The notes under the pieces: model-generated
What the model was told of the DNA's origin: nothing
The model's input: the letters and a program-made list of their open reading frames with translations, nothing else
The model's database searches: none
Shown: piece after piece, positions 6,038 through 13,050 of the stretch
How positions within the stretch are numbered: position 1 is the first letter of the stretch
Layout of the letters: each line of letters starts with the position of its first letter
Assembly: GCA_039934475.1 (NCBI GenBank)
Contig: JBDTMC010000171.1
Span: 1-14,489, forward strand
DNA: 14,489 nucleotides
Direction: 5' to 3'
Origin: JBDTMC01 sp039934475
GTDB lineage: Bacteria > Acidobacteriota > Terriglobia > Bryobacterales > Bryobacteraceae
Position numbers and translations under genes: made by a program

Positions 6038-7390
6038 ATGGCAAAAACCAAACAACTGTTCGGAACCGACGGCATTCGAGGTGTAGCCGGTGAGTACCCC
6101 CTCGACGCTCCCACAGTCTTCGCCTTCGGAGTGGCATTGGGGGAATGGTGCCTTGCCAATGCCGCGGGTAAACCGGCCCCGGAAGTCCTCATCGGTATGG
6201 ATACCCGCGAATCCGGCCCGTGGCTCGCCGCGCTGGTGGCGGCGGGCTTGGCGCGGCAGGGCGTTCGCGCCCGGTTTGCGGGACTGATCACAACGCCCGG
6301 AGTGGCCTACCTCACCCGTCGCGATGACTTCGTAGCCGGCGTCATGATCTCGGCTTCACACAACCCTTATCTCGATAATGGCCTTAAAGTCTTCGACCAT
6401 TCCGGATTCAAACTTCCCGATATCCAGGAGAGCGAACTCGAACTGCGCATCCTGGCCTTGTGCGAACAAGGTCTGAAATCATCGTCCTTGGAACTGGTAG
6501 TGGATGGTGGCCTGGACGACGAATACATCGATTTTCTCGCTTCCACGTTTACCGGCTCACTGGATGGCATGCCGCTGGCGCTCGATTGCGCCAATGGCGC
6601 GGCGTCGCATCTCGCTCCGGAATTGTTCACTCGCCTCGGCGCCAGCGTGGCCGCCTATGGTTGTGCACCCAACGGCCGCAACATCAACAAGGATTGCGGC
6701 GCACTCCATGTCGGCGCGCTCCAACAGCAGGTGCTGGCCACCGGGGCACGCGCCGGAGTCGCCTTTGACGGCGATGCTGACCGCGCAATCTTCGTCGCGG
6801 CATCGGGAAGAATTGTGGACGGCGATGCTGTCCTCTATCTCGCGGGCCGGGCCCTTCATCGGGCGGGCCGTTTGCCGGGTGACGTTGTAGTTTCAACAGT
6901 CATGTCGAACATCGGCCTGGAACGTGCCTTGCGTGCTGAGGGAATCGCCATGGTCCGCACTCCCGTGGGTGACAAATACGTCCTCGAAGAGATGCTGCGC
7001 CGCGAAGCCGCCCTCGGCGGGGAGCAATCCGGGCACGTCATCTTTCGCCAGTACGCCACCACCGGCGATGGCCTGCTCACTGCGCTGCGTGTGTTTGAGA
7101 CTATGCGCGAAACAGGCTTGGGCCTCGACGAACTCTGCGCCGAATTGGTGATCTACCCTCAAATCCTGGTCAATATTCAGATCAGGAACAAGCGTCCTCT
7201 AGCCGAATTGACCGCCGTGAATGAAGAGATCCGCGCCGTGGAGAACGCCTTTGGCGATGGTGGCCGCGTGCTGGTTCGCTTCTCCGGAACTGAGCCTCTG
7301 GCCAGGGTGATGGTGGAAGGCCCCGAACAGTCTCTGGTCGACGCCGCGGCGCATCGCATCGCTGCGGCTATCGAAAAGGAACTCGCTTGA
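6038..7390 (+). CDS. glmM: Phosphoglucosamine mutase GlmM
   Basis: GlmM converts glucosamine-6-phosphate to glucosamine-1-phosphate, the step before UDP-GlcNAc for peptidoglycan and lipopolysaccharide. At 450 residues it matches the family length. The opening FGTDGIRG is diagnostic. The phosphoserine loop is ISASHNP with S107 as the expected phosphorylated serine. The metal-binding loop is DGDADR (D244, D246, D248), the sugar-specificity loop is GGEQSGH (E329, S331), and the phosphate-binding C-terminal loop is RFSGTEP (414-420). All catalytic parts are intact. It lies 17 nt after cdaR. In Firmicutes GlmM binds CdaA directly and inhibits it, so conserved order here suggests the same coupling. 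The ATG is preceded by an A/T-rich stretch (6025-6036) with TATTCT only 3 nt away and no clear Shine-Dalgarno. Confidence 0.96.
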   Translation: MAKTKQLFGTDGIRGVAGEYPLDAPTVFAFGVALGEWCLANAAGKPAPEVLIGMDTRESGPWLAALVAAGLARQGVRARFAGLITTPGVAYLTRRDDFVAGVMISASHNPYLDNGLKVFDHSGFKLPDIQESELELRILALCEQGLKSSSLELVVDGGLDDEYIDFLASTFTGSLDGMPLALDCANGAASHLAPELFTRLGASVAAYGCAPNGRNINKDCGALHVGALQQQVLATGARAGVAFDGDADRAIFVAASGRIVDGDAVLYLAGRALHRAGRLPGDVVVSTVMSNIGLERALRAEGIAMVRTPVGDKYVLEEMLRREAALGGEQSGHVIFRQYATTGDGLLTALRVFETMRETGLGLDELCAELVIYPQILVNIQIRNKRPLAELTAVNEEIRAVENAFGDGGRVLVRFSGTEPLARVMVEGPEQSLVDAAAHRIAAAIEKELA

Positions 7391-7402
7391 GTGGCGCTGG
7401 CG

Positions 7403-7408
7403 TATCAT
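7403..7408 (+). promoter_or_regulatory. Candidate -10 element (TATCAT) for a leaderless transcript of the DUF1080 gene
   Basis: TATCAT is a good -10 match and ends 7 nt before the ATG at 7416. It overlaps the alternative upstream ATG at 7407, which argues for the 7416 start. No Shine-Dalgarno precedes either ATG, and no good -35 is spaced correctly. Confidence 0.4.
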
Positions 7409-7415
7409 GGTCAGC

Positions 7416-8039
7416 ATGAATCGTCTGCTCATCCTGTTTTTCGTCGCCCTGGCCGCCTTTGCCCAGAAGTCAACACTCCCGGGGGAGGACTGGATCACCC
7501 TGTTCAATGGTAAGGACCTCACCGGTTGGGAAAAAATCGGCAATGAGAAGTGGACCGTGGAAGACGGCACTATTCATGGTGTCGGCATCACCAAAGACTA
7601 CGGCTATCTCCAAACCACCAAGACTTACAAGGATTTTCAACTCGCCTTGAGATTCAAGTGCGAGGGCGATGGCAATTCGGGCGTTTTCTTCCATGTGGCC
7701 TTCAAGTCCGGCACCGCCGATGTCACCCAAGGTCTGCAGTTTGAAATTGACTGCAAGCTCATGGAGCACACGGGCGGTATCTATGGCGATGGCCGAGGCT
7801 GGGTGGTGTGGCCCGCGCCCGAAAATGAGATTGTGGTCCGCAAAGGCGAATGGAACGAATACCTTTTGAAGGTAGAGGGCAATCGCTATATCTCGCGGTT
7901 GAATGGTGTTCCCATGATCGACTTCACAGATCCGAAGCCGCTCTCTTTCGACGGTCCCATTGCGCTCCAACTGCACTCCGGCGGCCACGGCGACATGCGC
8001 TTCCGGGACATCTACGTCCGTGACCTCACTAAGAGGTAA
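7416..8039 (+). CDS. Secreted DUF1080 (3-keto-disaccharide hydrolase-like) protein
   Basis: A 207-residue protein with a clear signal peptide: MNR, hydrophobic LLILFFVALAAFA, then cleavage before QKS. The mature part is a single DUF1080 domain, a jelly-roll fold related to laminarinase-type glycosidases. It opens with WITLFNGKDLTGWEK, continues with WTVEDGTIHG, YKDFQLALRFK and GNSGVFFHV, and ends with IALQLHSGGHGDMRFRDIYV, all usual for the family. Some characterised members hydrolyse 3-keto-glycosides in the periplasm or outside the cell; the substrate here cannot be inferred. The ATG at 7416 is preferred to 7407 because the signal peptide begins naturally there and a -10-like hexamer sits 7 nt upstream. 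The stop overlaps the start of the deacetylase gene (TAATG), suggesting translational coupling. It begins 25 nt after glmM. Confidence 0.9.
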   Translation: MNRLLILFFVALAAFAQKSTLPGEDWITLFNGKDLTGWEKIGNEKWTVEDGTIHGVGITKDYGYLQTTKTYKDFQLALRFKCEGDGNSGVFFHVAFKSGTADVTQGLQFEIDCKLMEHTGGIYGDGRGWVVWPAPENEIVVRKGEWNEYLLKVEGNRYISRLNGVPMIDFTDPKPLSFDGPIALQLHSGGHGDMRFRDIYVRDLTKR

Positions 8040-9001
8040 TGGCGCGCCGCCTTTATTATTGCGATCACCACGAGATTCCGCTTCCGCCCGGCCACAGGTT
8101 TCCCCTGCGAAAGTATCGCATGGTGCGCCAGCGTCTGGCGGAAAGCGGCTTTGAGCTTCAACAGGCGCCGCTGGCGGATGTCGCTACCATCACTTTGGCC
8201 CATGATCCCGATTATGTGCGCGACTTTCTGGAAGGCACGCTGCCCGCGGCCGTGATGCGGCGCATTGGATTCCCCTGGTCCGAAGGTTTGAAACTGCGAA
8301 CGCTGGCTTCCGTGGGCGGGACCCTTGGCGCCACCGCCGATGCTCTCGCTACCGGATGGGGAGGTAACCTCGCCGGTGGCACCCACCATGCCTTTCGTGC
8401 AGAAGGCTCTGGCTTTTGCGTGTTCAACGACATCGCCATCGCCATCCTCTGGTTGCGCGACCGAGGCTTGGTCTCGCGAGCGGCGGTTTTGGATCTGGAT
8501 GTCCATCAAGGTGACGGCACCGCCCATCTTTTTGAAAACGACGATTCCGTCCTCACCATCTCCGTTCACGGCCGGCACAACTTTCCCTTTCGAAAACAAC
8601 ACAGCCGGCTCGACGTGGACCTTGCCGATGGAACCGGCGATGAGGAGTATTTGGCGGTGGTGAAGAAGGTGCTGGAGAGGCTTTTGGAGTTTGCACCTGA
8701 AATTATCTTTTATCAATCTGGAGTGGATGCGCTGGCAACAGACCGCCTGGGGAGACTGTCGCTGACGCCCGCAGGCCTTGCCGCAAGGGACTTGCTGGTG
8801 ATGCAAACAGTACAAGGGTTGGGTGTGCCGTTTGTGGTAACCTTGGGCGGCGGGTATTCTGAACCTATTGAATTGACGGCAGATGCTCACGCGATTACGT
8901 TTCTGACGGCACGGACAATCCTGGAGCCTGATGTGACCGGATTTTCTGCGTCAGCACCCTCACGTCCGCCAAACATCGATCCTTTAAGACCTCCCTCTTA
9001 A
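8039..9001 (+). CDS. Histone deacetylase superfamily hydrolase (class IV/AcuC-like)
   Basis: A 320-residue zinc-dependent deacylase of the arginase/deacetylase fold, without signal peptide and so cytoplasmic. The catalytic set is complete: the His pair in GGTHHAF (H116, H117), zinc ligands D154 and H156 in LDLDVHQGDGT, third ligand D230 in SGVDAL, and the transition-state tyrosine in GGGY (Y273). The block GFCVFNDIAIAI is typical of AcuC and HDAC11-like bacterial members. Family substrates include acetylated proteins (AcuC on acetyl-CoA synthetase) and acetylpolyamines; neither an acs nor a polyamine gene is nearby, so the substrate is open. The last about 22 residues are Ser/Pro-rich and outside the fold. 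The ATG shares a base with the preceding stop (TAATG), so expression is probably coupled to the DUF1080 gene. Confidence 0.92.
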   Translation: MARRLYYCDHHEIPLPPGHRFPLRKYRMVRQRLAESGFELQQAPLADVATITLAHDPDYVRDFLEGTLPAAVMRRIGFPWSEGLKLRTLASVGGTLGATADALATGWGGNLAGGTHHAFRAEGSGFCVFNDIAIAILWLRDRGLVSRAAVLDLDVHQGDGTAHLFENDDSVLTISVHGRHNFPFRKQHSRLDVDLADGTGDEEYLAVVKKVLERLLEFAPEIIFYQSGVDALATDRLGRLSLTPAGLAARDLLVMQTVQGLGVPFVVTLGGGYSEPIELTADAHAITFLTARTILEPDVTGFSASAPSRPPNIDPLRPPS

Positions 9002-9071
9002 GTCTTTATTTCGCAGAAACTACAGCGCGCAATAAAAAACGCAAACCAACGCAATTGTTCGTAAAAAGTTG

Positions 9072-9100
9072 TTGCTCTCCCTAGTCGCTTTTGCGAAAAT
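9072..9100 (+). promoter_or_regulatory. Candidate promoter for the cold-shock gene
   Basis: TTGCTC (9072-9077), a 17-nt spacer and GAAAAT (9095-9100) form a plausible -35/-10 pair with only partial consensus. A start near 9107 would give a leader of about 108 nt, long as is usual for csp mRNAs. Confidence 0.3.
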
Positions 9101-9132
9101 CGAGTGCAAGTTACAGAAGTTGATTCGTTGCC

Positions 9133-9199
9133 GTCCTCGAGGACCCTTGGCAGAACCGTCTGCGGTTGTCTCTGGCCCGTCGTCGCGCAGCGAATGACG
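9133..9199 (+). promoter_or_regulatory. Structured 5' leader of the cold-shock gene: three consecutive hairpins
   Basis: Between the stop of the deacetylase gene and the csp Shine-Dalgarno there are three foldable dyads: the 12-bp perfect palindrome GTCCTCGAGGAC (9133-9144), flanked by TGCC/GGCA; AACCG-TCTG-CGGTT (9154-9167); and CGTC/GACG enclosing TCGC-GCA-GCGA (9178-9199). The last ends 4 nt before the AGGAG. This resembles the long structured leaders through which cold-shock mRNAs sense temperature, but no known Rfam family is recognised. Confidence 0.45.
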
Positions 9200-9203
9200 C
9201 ATT

Positions 9204-9208
9204 AGGAG
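9204..9208 (+). promoter_or_regulatory. Shine-Dalgarno fixing the GTG start of the cold-shock gene
   Basis: AGGAG is followed by a 6-nt spacer and GTG at 9215. It decides the non-ATG start, and contrasts with neighbouring genes that have no Shine-Dalgarno. Confidence 0.8.
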
Positions 9209-9214
9209 AAGGTA

Positions 9215-9418
9215 GTGAGAGAAAAAGGTGTAGTGAAATGGTTTAACGCCGCCAAGGGCTATGGATTTATCCAGCGTTCCAGCGGTGAAGACGTGTTCGT
9301 CCACTTTTCAGCAATTCAGATGTCCGGGTACCGGACGCTGGAAGAGGGGGCGGAGGTGGAATTCGAGGTGAAGCGTGGCCCGAAGGGCCTGCAAGCCGAG
9401 AACGTAATGCGTCCCTAG
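9215..9418 (+). CDS. csp: Cold-shock domain protein (CspA family)
   Basis: A 67-residue single OB-fold nucleic-acid chaperone that binds single-stranded RNA and DNA and melts mRNA structure. Both RNA-binding motifs are present: RNP1 as KGYGFIQ and RNP2 as VFVHFSAI. The family opening GVVKWFNAAKGYGF and the closing EVEFEVKRGPKGLQAENV are also present. Length is exactly that of the CspA family. The GTG start is set by AGGAG 6 nt upstream. It is likely a monocistronic unit: a structured leader precedes it and a strong intrinsic terminator follows 26 bp after the stop. No paralogue is in the window, so the family letter cannot be assigned. Confidence 0.96.
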   Translation: MREKGVVKWFNAAKGYGFIQRSSGEDVFVHFSAIQMSGYRTLEEGAEVEFEVKRGPKGLQAENVMRP

Positions 9419-9444
9419 TCGCGCCGCAGCCAGGATCTTGAGGG

Positions 9445-9469
9445 AGGCCGTCCATGAGGACGGCCTTTT
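9445..9469 (+). terminator. Intrinsic terminator after csp
   Basis: AGGCCGTCC (9445-9453), an ATGA loop and the exact complement GGACGGCCT (9458-9466) form a 9-bp G+C-rich stem followed directly by TTTTC (the first T closes the stem). It is the clearest intrinsic terminator in the window and separates csp from the following genes. Confidence 0.9.
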
Positions 9470-9531
9470 CATTTCTCAAGCACTTCACGCCGGAGTATTT
9501 CTCCCATCCTCCTCAACTTCCTCGCATCCAA

Positions 9532-9561
9532 TTGCTTATGAGGCTTATCCCGGTTTAGAGT
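9532..9561 (+). promoter_or_regulatory. Candidate promoter for the membrane-redox fusion gene
   Basis: TTGCTT (9532-9537), an 18-nt spacer and TAGAGT (9556-9561) make a plausible promoter placed after the csp terminator. The hexamer ends 10 nt before the ATG at 9572, so the mRNA would be leaderless or nearly so. The -10 overlaps the alternative GTG at 9560, which makes that start unlikely. Confidence 0.45.
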
Positions 9562-9571
9562 GCGCACCGCC

Positions 9572-10522
9572 ATGATGCAGCGATCTCAGGCCCCGATCTG
9601 GACGAAGGGTGTTCTTTACAGCGCTGGCGTTTACAACTTCTTATTGGGCGCCTTCATCGTGCTGTCTCCCCTTTCCGCGTTTGACCGGGCCGGCATGATG
9701 CGCCCGAACTACCCGGAACTCTGGCAGTCGATCGGCATGTTCGTCGCCGTCTGGGGCATCGCTTATTTATCCGCCGCGCGGAATCCGTACCAGCACTGGC
9801 CAGTCGTTTTGGCTGGACTCCTGGGAAAGACGATTGGCGCTGCCGGATTCGTGCTCGCCGCTTCGCACGGTCGCCTGCCTTCGGTCGCAGCCGGATTGGC
9901 AATCACCAGCGAGTTGATTTGGTGGGTGCCTTTTGCCGCCATTCTCCATGGCGGCCACCGCCTTGCCATGCACAGAAAACGGATTGCTGCCCCCGAAATC
10001 ATGCGCATGGCGCTTCGCGCGCGCACCCAACATCAAGTGAGCCTCGACGAATTATCGCGCCTTTCACCAGTCCTGCTTGTCTTTCTCCGTCATGCCGGGT
10101 GTACGTTCTGCCGCGAGGCGATGAGCGATCTCAGCCGTCAGCGTCGCGCAATTGAAGCAGCTGGAGCGCGCCTGGTGATGGTGCATATGAACGAAGAGCC
10201 GCGCGCCGCTCAGTTCTTTACCCGCTACAGCCTTGCCGACCTGCCACGAGTGAGCGACCCGCGGCGAAGCCTCTACCGCGCCTTCGGCCTGCGCCGCGGC
10301 AGCTTGACCGAGGTCTTCGGCCCAAAGGTCTGGTGGCGCGGATTCCAAGCCGGAATTCTCAGGCGCCACAGCATTGGCCGCCTGGAGGGTGACGGCTTCC
10401 AGATGCCCGGAGTTTTCCTCATCTATCACGGCGAAGTCATCCGCAGCTATCGACATCAGAGTGCAGCGGACCGGCCGGATTACGTGCGCTTGGTGACCGA
10501 CGATTCAATCATCGCGTCCTGA
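9572..10522 (+). CDS. Four-helix membrane domain fused to SelL-related thioredoxin-fold redox domain
   Basis: A 316-residue two-part protein (numbered from ATG 9572). Residues about 13-130 contain four hydrophobic segments (about 13-33, 51-68, 76-98, 106-126) forming a small membrane domain that I do not recognise by name. Residues about 160-316 are a peroxiredoxin/thioredoxin-like domain resembling bacterial SelL-related and PRXL2 proteins: VLLVFLRHAGCTFCREAM with C177 and C180 as the CxxC pair, then VSDPRRSLYRAFGL, GPKVWWRGFQAG and QMPGVFLIYHGEVI. In selenoprotein SelL the first cysteine may be selenocysteine; here it is TGT, a normal cysteine. Likely role: membrane-tethered thiol redox, substrate unknown. 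The redox domain probably faces the cytoplasm if four helices cross the membrane with the N-terminus inside. Alternative starts are GTG 9560 and ATG 9575. The M50 gene follows after 59 nt. Confidence 0.8.
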   Translation: MMQRSQAPIWTKGVLYSAGVYNFLLGAFIVLSPLSAFDRAGMMRPNYPELWQSIGMFVAVWGIAYLSAARNPYQHWPVVLAGLLGKTIGAAGFVLAASHGRLPSVAAGLAITSELIWWVPFAAILHGGHRLAMHRKRIAAPEIMRMALRARTQHQVSLDELSRLSPVLLVFLRHAGCTFCREAMSDLSRQRRAIEAAGARLVMVHMNEEPRAAQFFTRYSLADLPRVSDPRRSLYRAFGLRRGSLTEVFGPKVWWRGFQAGILRRHSIGRLEGDGFQMPGVFLIYHGEVIRSYRHQSAADRPDYVRLVTDDSIIAS

Positions 10523-10568
10523 GTCCGCGAAAGGAAAGATCCGTCCGGCAAATCCTGCTGTAATGGGG

Positions 10569-10576
10569 AAGGGGGG
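10569..10576 (+). promoter_or_regulatory. Shine-Dalgarno of the M50 peptidase gene
   Basis: AAGGGGGG lies 5 nt before the ATG at 10582 and supports that start. Confidence 0.6.
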
Positions 10577-10581
10577 CAAGC

Positions 10582-11706
10582 ATGGCCCAGACTGACGCAC
10601 CACGACTCTCCGGCACGATCGGCGCAATGAAACTCTTCGGCGTCCCCGTTCGCCTTCACTTCACGTTTCTCCTGCTCTTCGTCTTTCTCATTTTCTTCAG
10701 CGTGGAAAATGAGCAGTCAGGCGCGTCCAGCGTCCTCTACATCGCGGCGCTGTTCGCCAGCGTCCTGCTCCACGAATTGGGGCACGCCGTAGTCGCCCGC
10801 CGCTACGGCATCCGCACCCTCGAGATCGTGATGTTTCCCATCGGCGGCTTGGCTCGTCTGGAGCGCTCGCCAAAGGCGCGTGAGGAACTCTGGATTGCGC
10901 TCGCCGGACCGGCTGTCAATCTGTTCATCGCCGGCGCGATGTTCGCCTACTTCGCCGTGCGCGGAACCCCCGTGCCCCTCGACATCCTGATGAAGGGCAC
11001 CGACGCGAATCTGCTGCAGCGTATTGCAGCCGGCAATCTGGTACTAGCCCTCTTCAACTTGCTCCCCGCTTTCCCCATGGATGGCGGCCGTGTCCTGAGA
11101 AGCCTGCTCGCGCTTTCCCGGAGCGAGGATCAGGCGACACAGATGGCGGCCCGCGCCGGCCGCTGGCTCTCCGTAGCCATGGGTCTTTACGGTTTGCTCT
11201 CGCACGAGTACATGCTCATCTTCATCGCGTTTTTTGTCTACGTGGGCGCTTCGCAGGAAGGAATGGCCGCCGCCGGCCGTTCCCTGATTCAAGGCATCAC
11301 CGTGGCCCAGGCGATGATGACGGACTTCCGTACCCTCTCCCACGGAGACACTCTTCGCGAGGCAGCCAATCTGCTGTTGGCAACCTCGCAGCACGATTTC
11401 CCTGTGCTGTTGGGAGAACGTGTTGTCGGTATTCTCGGCCGTAACGCCATGTTGCGCGCGCTCGCCTCCGAGGGTCCGGACTCGTTTGTCGCCTCAGCTA
11501 TGGACCGCGACCCACCCACGTTCGCCCCCAGTACCGACCTCAGTGAAGCGCTTCCCGTGCTCACCTCCGCCGCTTCGGGCGCCCTCGTAATGGAGGACGA
11601 GCGCCTCATCGGCCTGTTGACCACAGAAAATCTCTCGGAATTGTTGCTGTTGCGGCGCATCGGCCTCGATCGCTCCACTGCCTCCGCCGCCGGCATCAAA
11701 GGATAA
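10582..11706 (+). CDS. Site-2-protease-family M50 metallopeptidase with C-terminal CBS pair
   Basis: A 374-residue intramembrane zinc protease of the SpoIVFB-like M50B group that also carries CBS domains. Hydrophobic segments occur at about 24-41, 48-70, 103-126, 147-166 and 193-222. The zinc site is intact: HELGH (H64, E65, H68) in the second helix and the third ligand in MDGGR (D167) after NLLPAFP. Residues about 238-365 form two CBS repeats (AQAMMTDFRTLSHGDTLREA and SAMDRDPPTFAPSTDL), which usually bind adenine nucleotides and gate the protease. Typical members cleave membrane-bound regulators such as anti-sigma factors or pro-sigma factors; no obvious substrate gene is adjacent. Next to it, 6 nt downstream, is the flavin oxidoreductase gene, so they are probably one operon. 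Confidence 0.93.
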   Translation: MAQTDAPRLSGTIGAMKLFGVPVRLHFTFLLLFVFLIFFSVENEQSGASSVLYIAALFASVLLHELGHAVVARRYGIRTLEIVMFPIGGLARLERSPKAREELWIALAGPAVNLFIAGAMFAYFAVRGTPVPLDILMKGTDANLLQRIAAGNLVLALFNLLPAFPMDGGRVLRSLLALSRSEDQATQMAARAGRWLSVAMGLYGLLSHEYMLIFIAFFVYVGASQEGMAAAGRSLIQGITVAQAMMTDFRTLSHGDTLREAANLLLATSQHDFPVLLGERVVGILGRNAMLRALASEGPDSFVASAMDRDPPTFAPSTDLSEALPVLTSAASGALVMEDERLIGLLTTENLSELLLLRRIGLDRSTASAAGIKG

Positions 11707-11712
11707 ACCATC

Positions 11713-12951
11713 GTGTCCGACTCGCAACCCAACGTCTTGATTGTGGGAGGTGGTCTCGCCGGTTTGAATTGCGCCCGGCATTTGACCGCCGCTGGTATGA
11801 CGCCTCTCGTTTTCGAAGCGTCTGATGGCGTAGGGGGCCGCGTGCGGACGGACAGTGTTGACGGATTCCTGCTCGACCGCGGGTTCCAGGTTCTCTTGAC
11901 GGCTTATCCGGAGGCGAAGGCGGTACTCGATTACAACGCGCTCCGCCTCCAGGCGTTCGAGCCGGGTTCCCAAATACGCTACGACGGGGCCTTCCACCGT
12001 GTCGTTGATCCGTTTCGCCGTCCGTTGCAGGGTTTGGAATCGCTATTCGGTCCGATTGGGACTCTCGGCGACAAGATTCGTGTCGCCACTCTGCGATCTT
12101 CGGTTCTCGATGGTCCCTATCGGGATTTGTTTTTGCGCCCGCGCGTAACCACCGAAGCCCGTCTCCGTGAATTCGGCTTTGGCAACAGCATGTTGGACCG
12201 TTTCTTCCGCCCGTTCTTTGGCGGAATCTTCCTCGACGACGGGCTCCGGGTGTCCAGCCGCATGTTCGATTTCGTCTTCCGTATGTTGGCGTTGGGGGAC
12301 ACCAGTATTCCAGAGGAAGGCATGGGCAAAATTCCGCAGCAATTGGCTTCGCTTTTACCGGCGCGCGCCGTCCGTTTGAATTCGCAGGCCCAGTCGATCG
12401 AAGCCACGGCGGTCACACTCACCTCAGGCGAGCGCTTCGAGGCCGCTGCCGTTGTGCTTGCCTGCGACGCCCTTACCGCGGCCGGGCTGGCCGGCTTACC
12501 GGACCCCGGGTCGCGCGGCGTCTCCTGCCTCTACTACGCTGCCCCAGAGCCGCCCGTGACGGGCCGCTGGCTGGTCTTGAATGGTGACCGTCGCGGACCG
12601 ATCAATAACCTCTGTGTCCCCAGTAATGTCGCGCCCGGATACGCTCCCCCCGGCCAGTCGCTGGTTTCCGTCACAGTGCTCGGAGAGATGGGGCAGGACT
12701 GGGAGCCTGCGGTGCGGAGCCAGCTCACTGAATGGTTTGGCCAGTCTGCCGCGAGCTGGCGCCATCTGCGCACCTATCGCATCCCGCATGCCCAACCGGA
12801 CACTGCGGATCCGGCCGAACCGGGGCTCCCGTCGCGGCTTCCGTCCGGTCTGTATGTCTGCGGGGACTATCGCACCACGCCATCCATTCAGGGTGCTTTG
12901 TTGTCCGGACGCCTGGCGGCGGAGGCCGTGTTAGCCAATGCTCGCTCCTGA
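11713..12951 (+). CDS. FAD-dependent amine-oxidase/phytoene-desaturase-like oxidoreductase
   Basis: A 412-residue flavoprotein. The N-terminal dinucleotide fold has VLIVGGGLAGL (G12, G14, G17), E35 to bind ribose, then GGRVRTD, the amine-oxidase-type GG doublet. The C-terminal FAD motif reads GLYVCGDYRTTPSIQGALLSG, with D385 contacting FAD. The middle, with FQVLLTAYPEAK and DPFRRP, resembles a widespread uncharacterised branch near protoporphyrinogen oxidase and carotenoid desaturases; no carotenoid or haem gene is in the window, so substrate is unknown. There is no signal peptide. The GTG start at 11713 is the first in-frame start before the FAD motif, 6 nt after the M50 stop, without a good Shine-Dalgarno; coupling to the upstream gene is likely. 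Confidence 0.88.
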   Translation: MSDSQPNVLIVGGGLAGLNCARHLTAAGMTPLVFEASDGVGGRVRTDSVDGFLLDRGFQVLLTAYPEAKAVLDYNALRLQAFEPGSQIRYDGAFHRVVDPFRRPLQGLESLFGPIGTLGDKIRVATLRSSVLDGPYRDLFLRPRVTTEARLREFGFGNSMLDRFFRPFFGGIFLDDGLRVSSRMFDFVFRMLALGDTSIPEEGMGKIPQQLASLLPARAVRLNSQAQSIEATAVTLTSGERFEAAAVVLACDALTAAGLAGLPDPGSRGVSCLYYAAPEPPVTGRWLVLNGDRRGPINNLCVPSNVAPGYAPPGQSLVSVTVLGEMGQDWEPAVRSQLTEWFGQSAASWRHLRTYRIPHAQPDTADPAEPGLPSRLPSGLYVCGDYRTTPSIQGALLSGRLAAEAVLANARS

Positions 12952-13004
12952 GCTTCTCCTCGTCCTCTGGCTGGGTGCCGGCGCGCGACTCTCAGTAGGG
13001 CTAG

Positions 13005-13034
13005 TTCCAAATCTTCGGCTGAATCATCTAATTT
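13005..13034 (+). promoter_or_regulatory. Weak candidate promoter for ndh
   Basis: TTCCAA (13005-13010), an 18-nt spacer and TAATTT (13029-13034) lie in the 99-bp gap before ndh. The -35 match is poor (3 of 6). Confidence 0.25.
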
Positions 13035-13036
13035 CA

Positions 13037-13043
13037 GTGGAGG
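13037..13043 (+). promoter_or_regulatory. Shine-Dalgarno of ndh
   Basis: GTGGAGG, with a 7-nt spacer to the ATG at 13051, fixes the start. Confidence 0.75.
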
Positions 13044-13050
13044 CCAGCGA

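Noticed and set aside
8012..8890. 292-codon open frame on the minus strand
   Set aside because: It is antisense to the HDAC-family gene, whose catalytic motifs are all intact; the translation has no domain features.
8986..9011. Terminator after the HDAC gene
   Set aside because: AAGAC/GTCTT gives only a 5-bp A+T-containing stem with a broken T-run, too weak to call.
9020..9304. 94-codon minus-strand frame covering the csp leader and start
   Set aside because: It overlaps the csp start and leader, has no start signal and no recognisable family.
10100..10111. Selenocysteine in the SelL-like protein
   Set aside because: The codons are TGT and TGC; no in-frame TGA is present.
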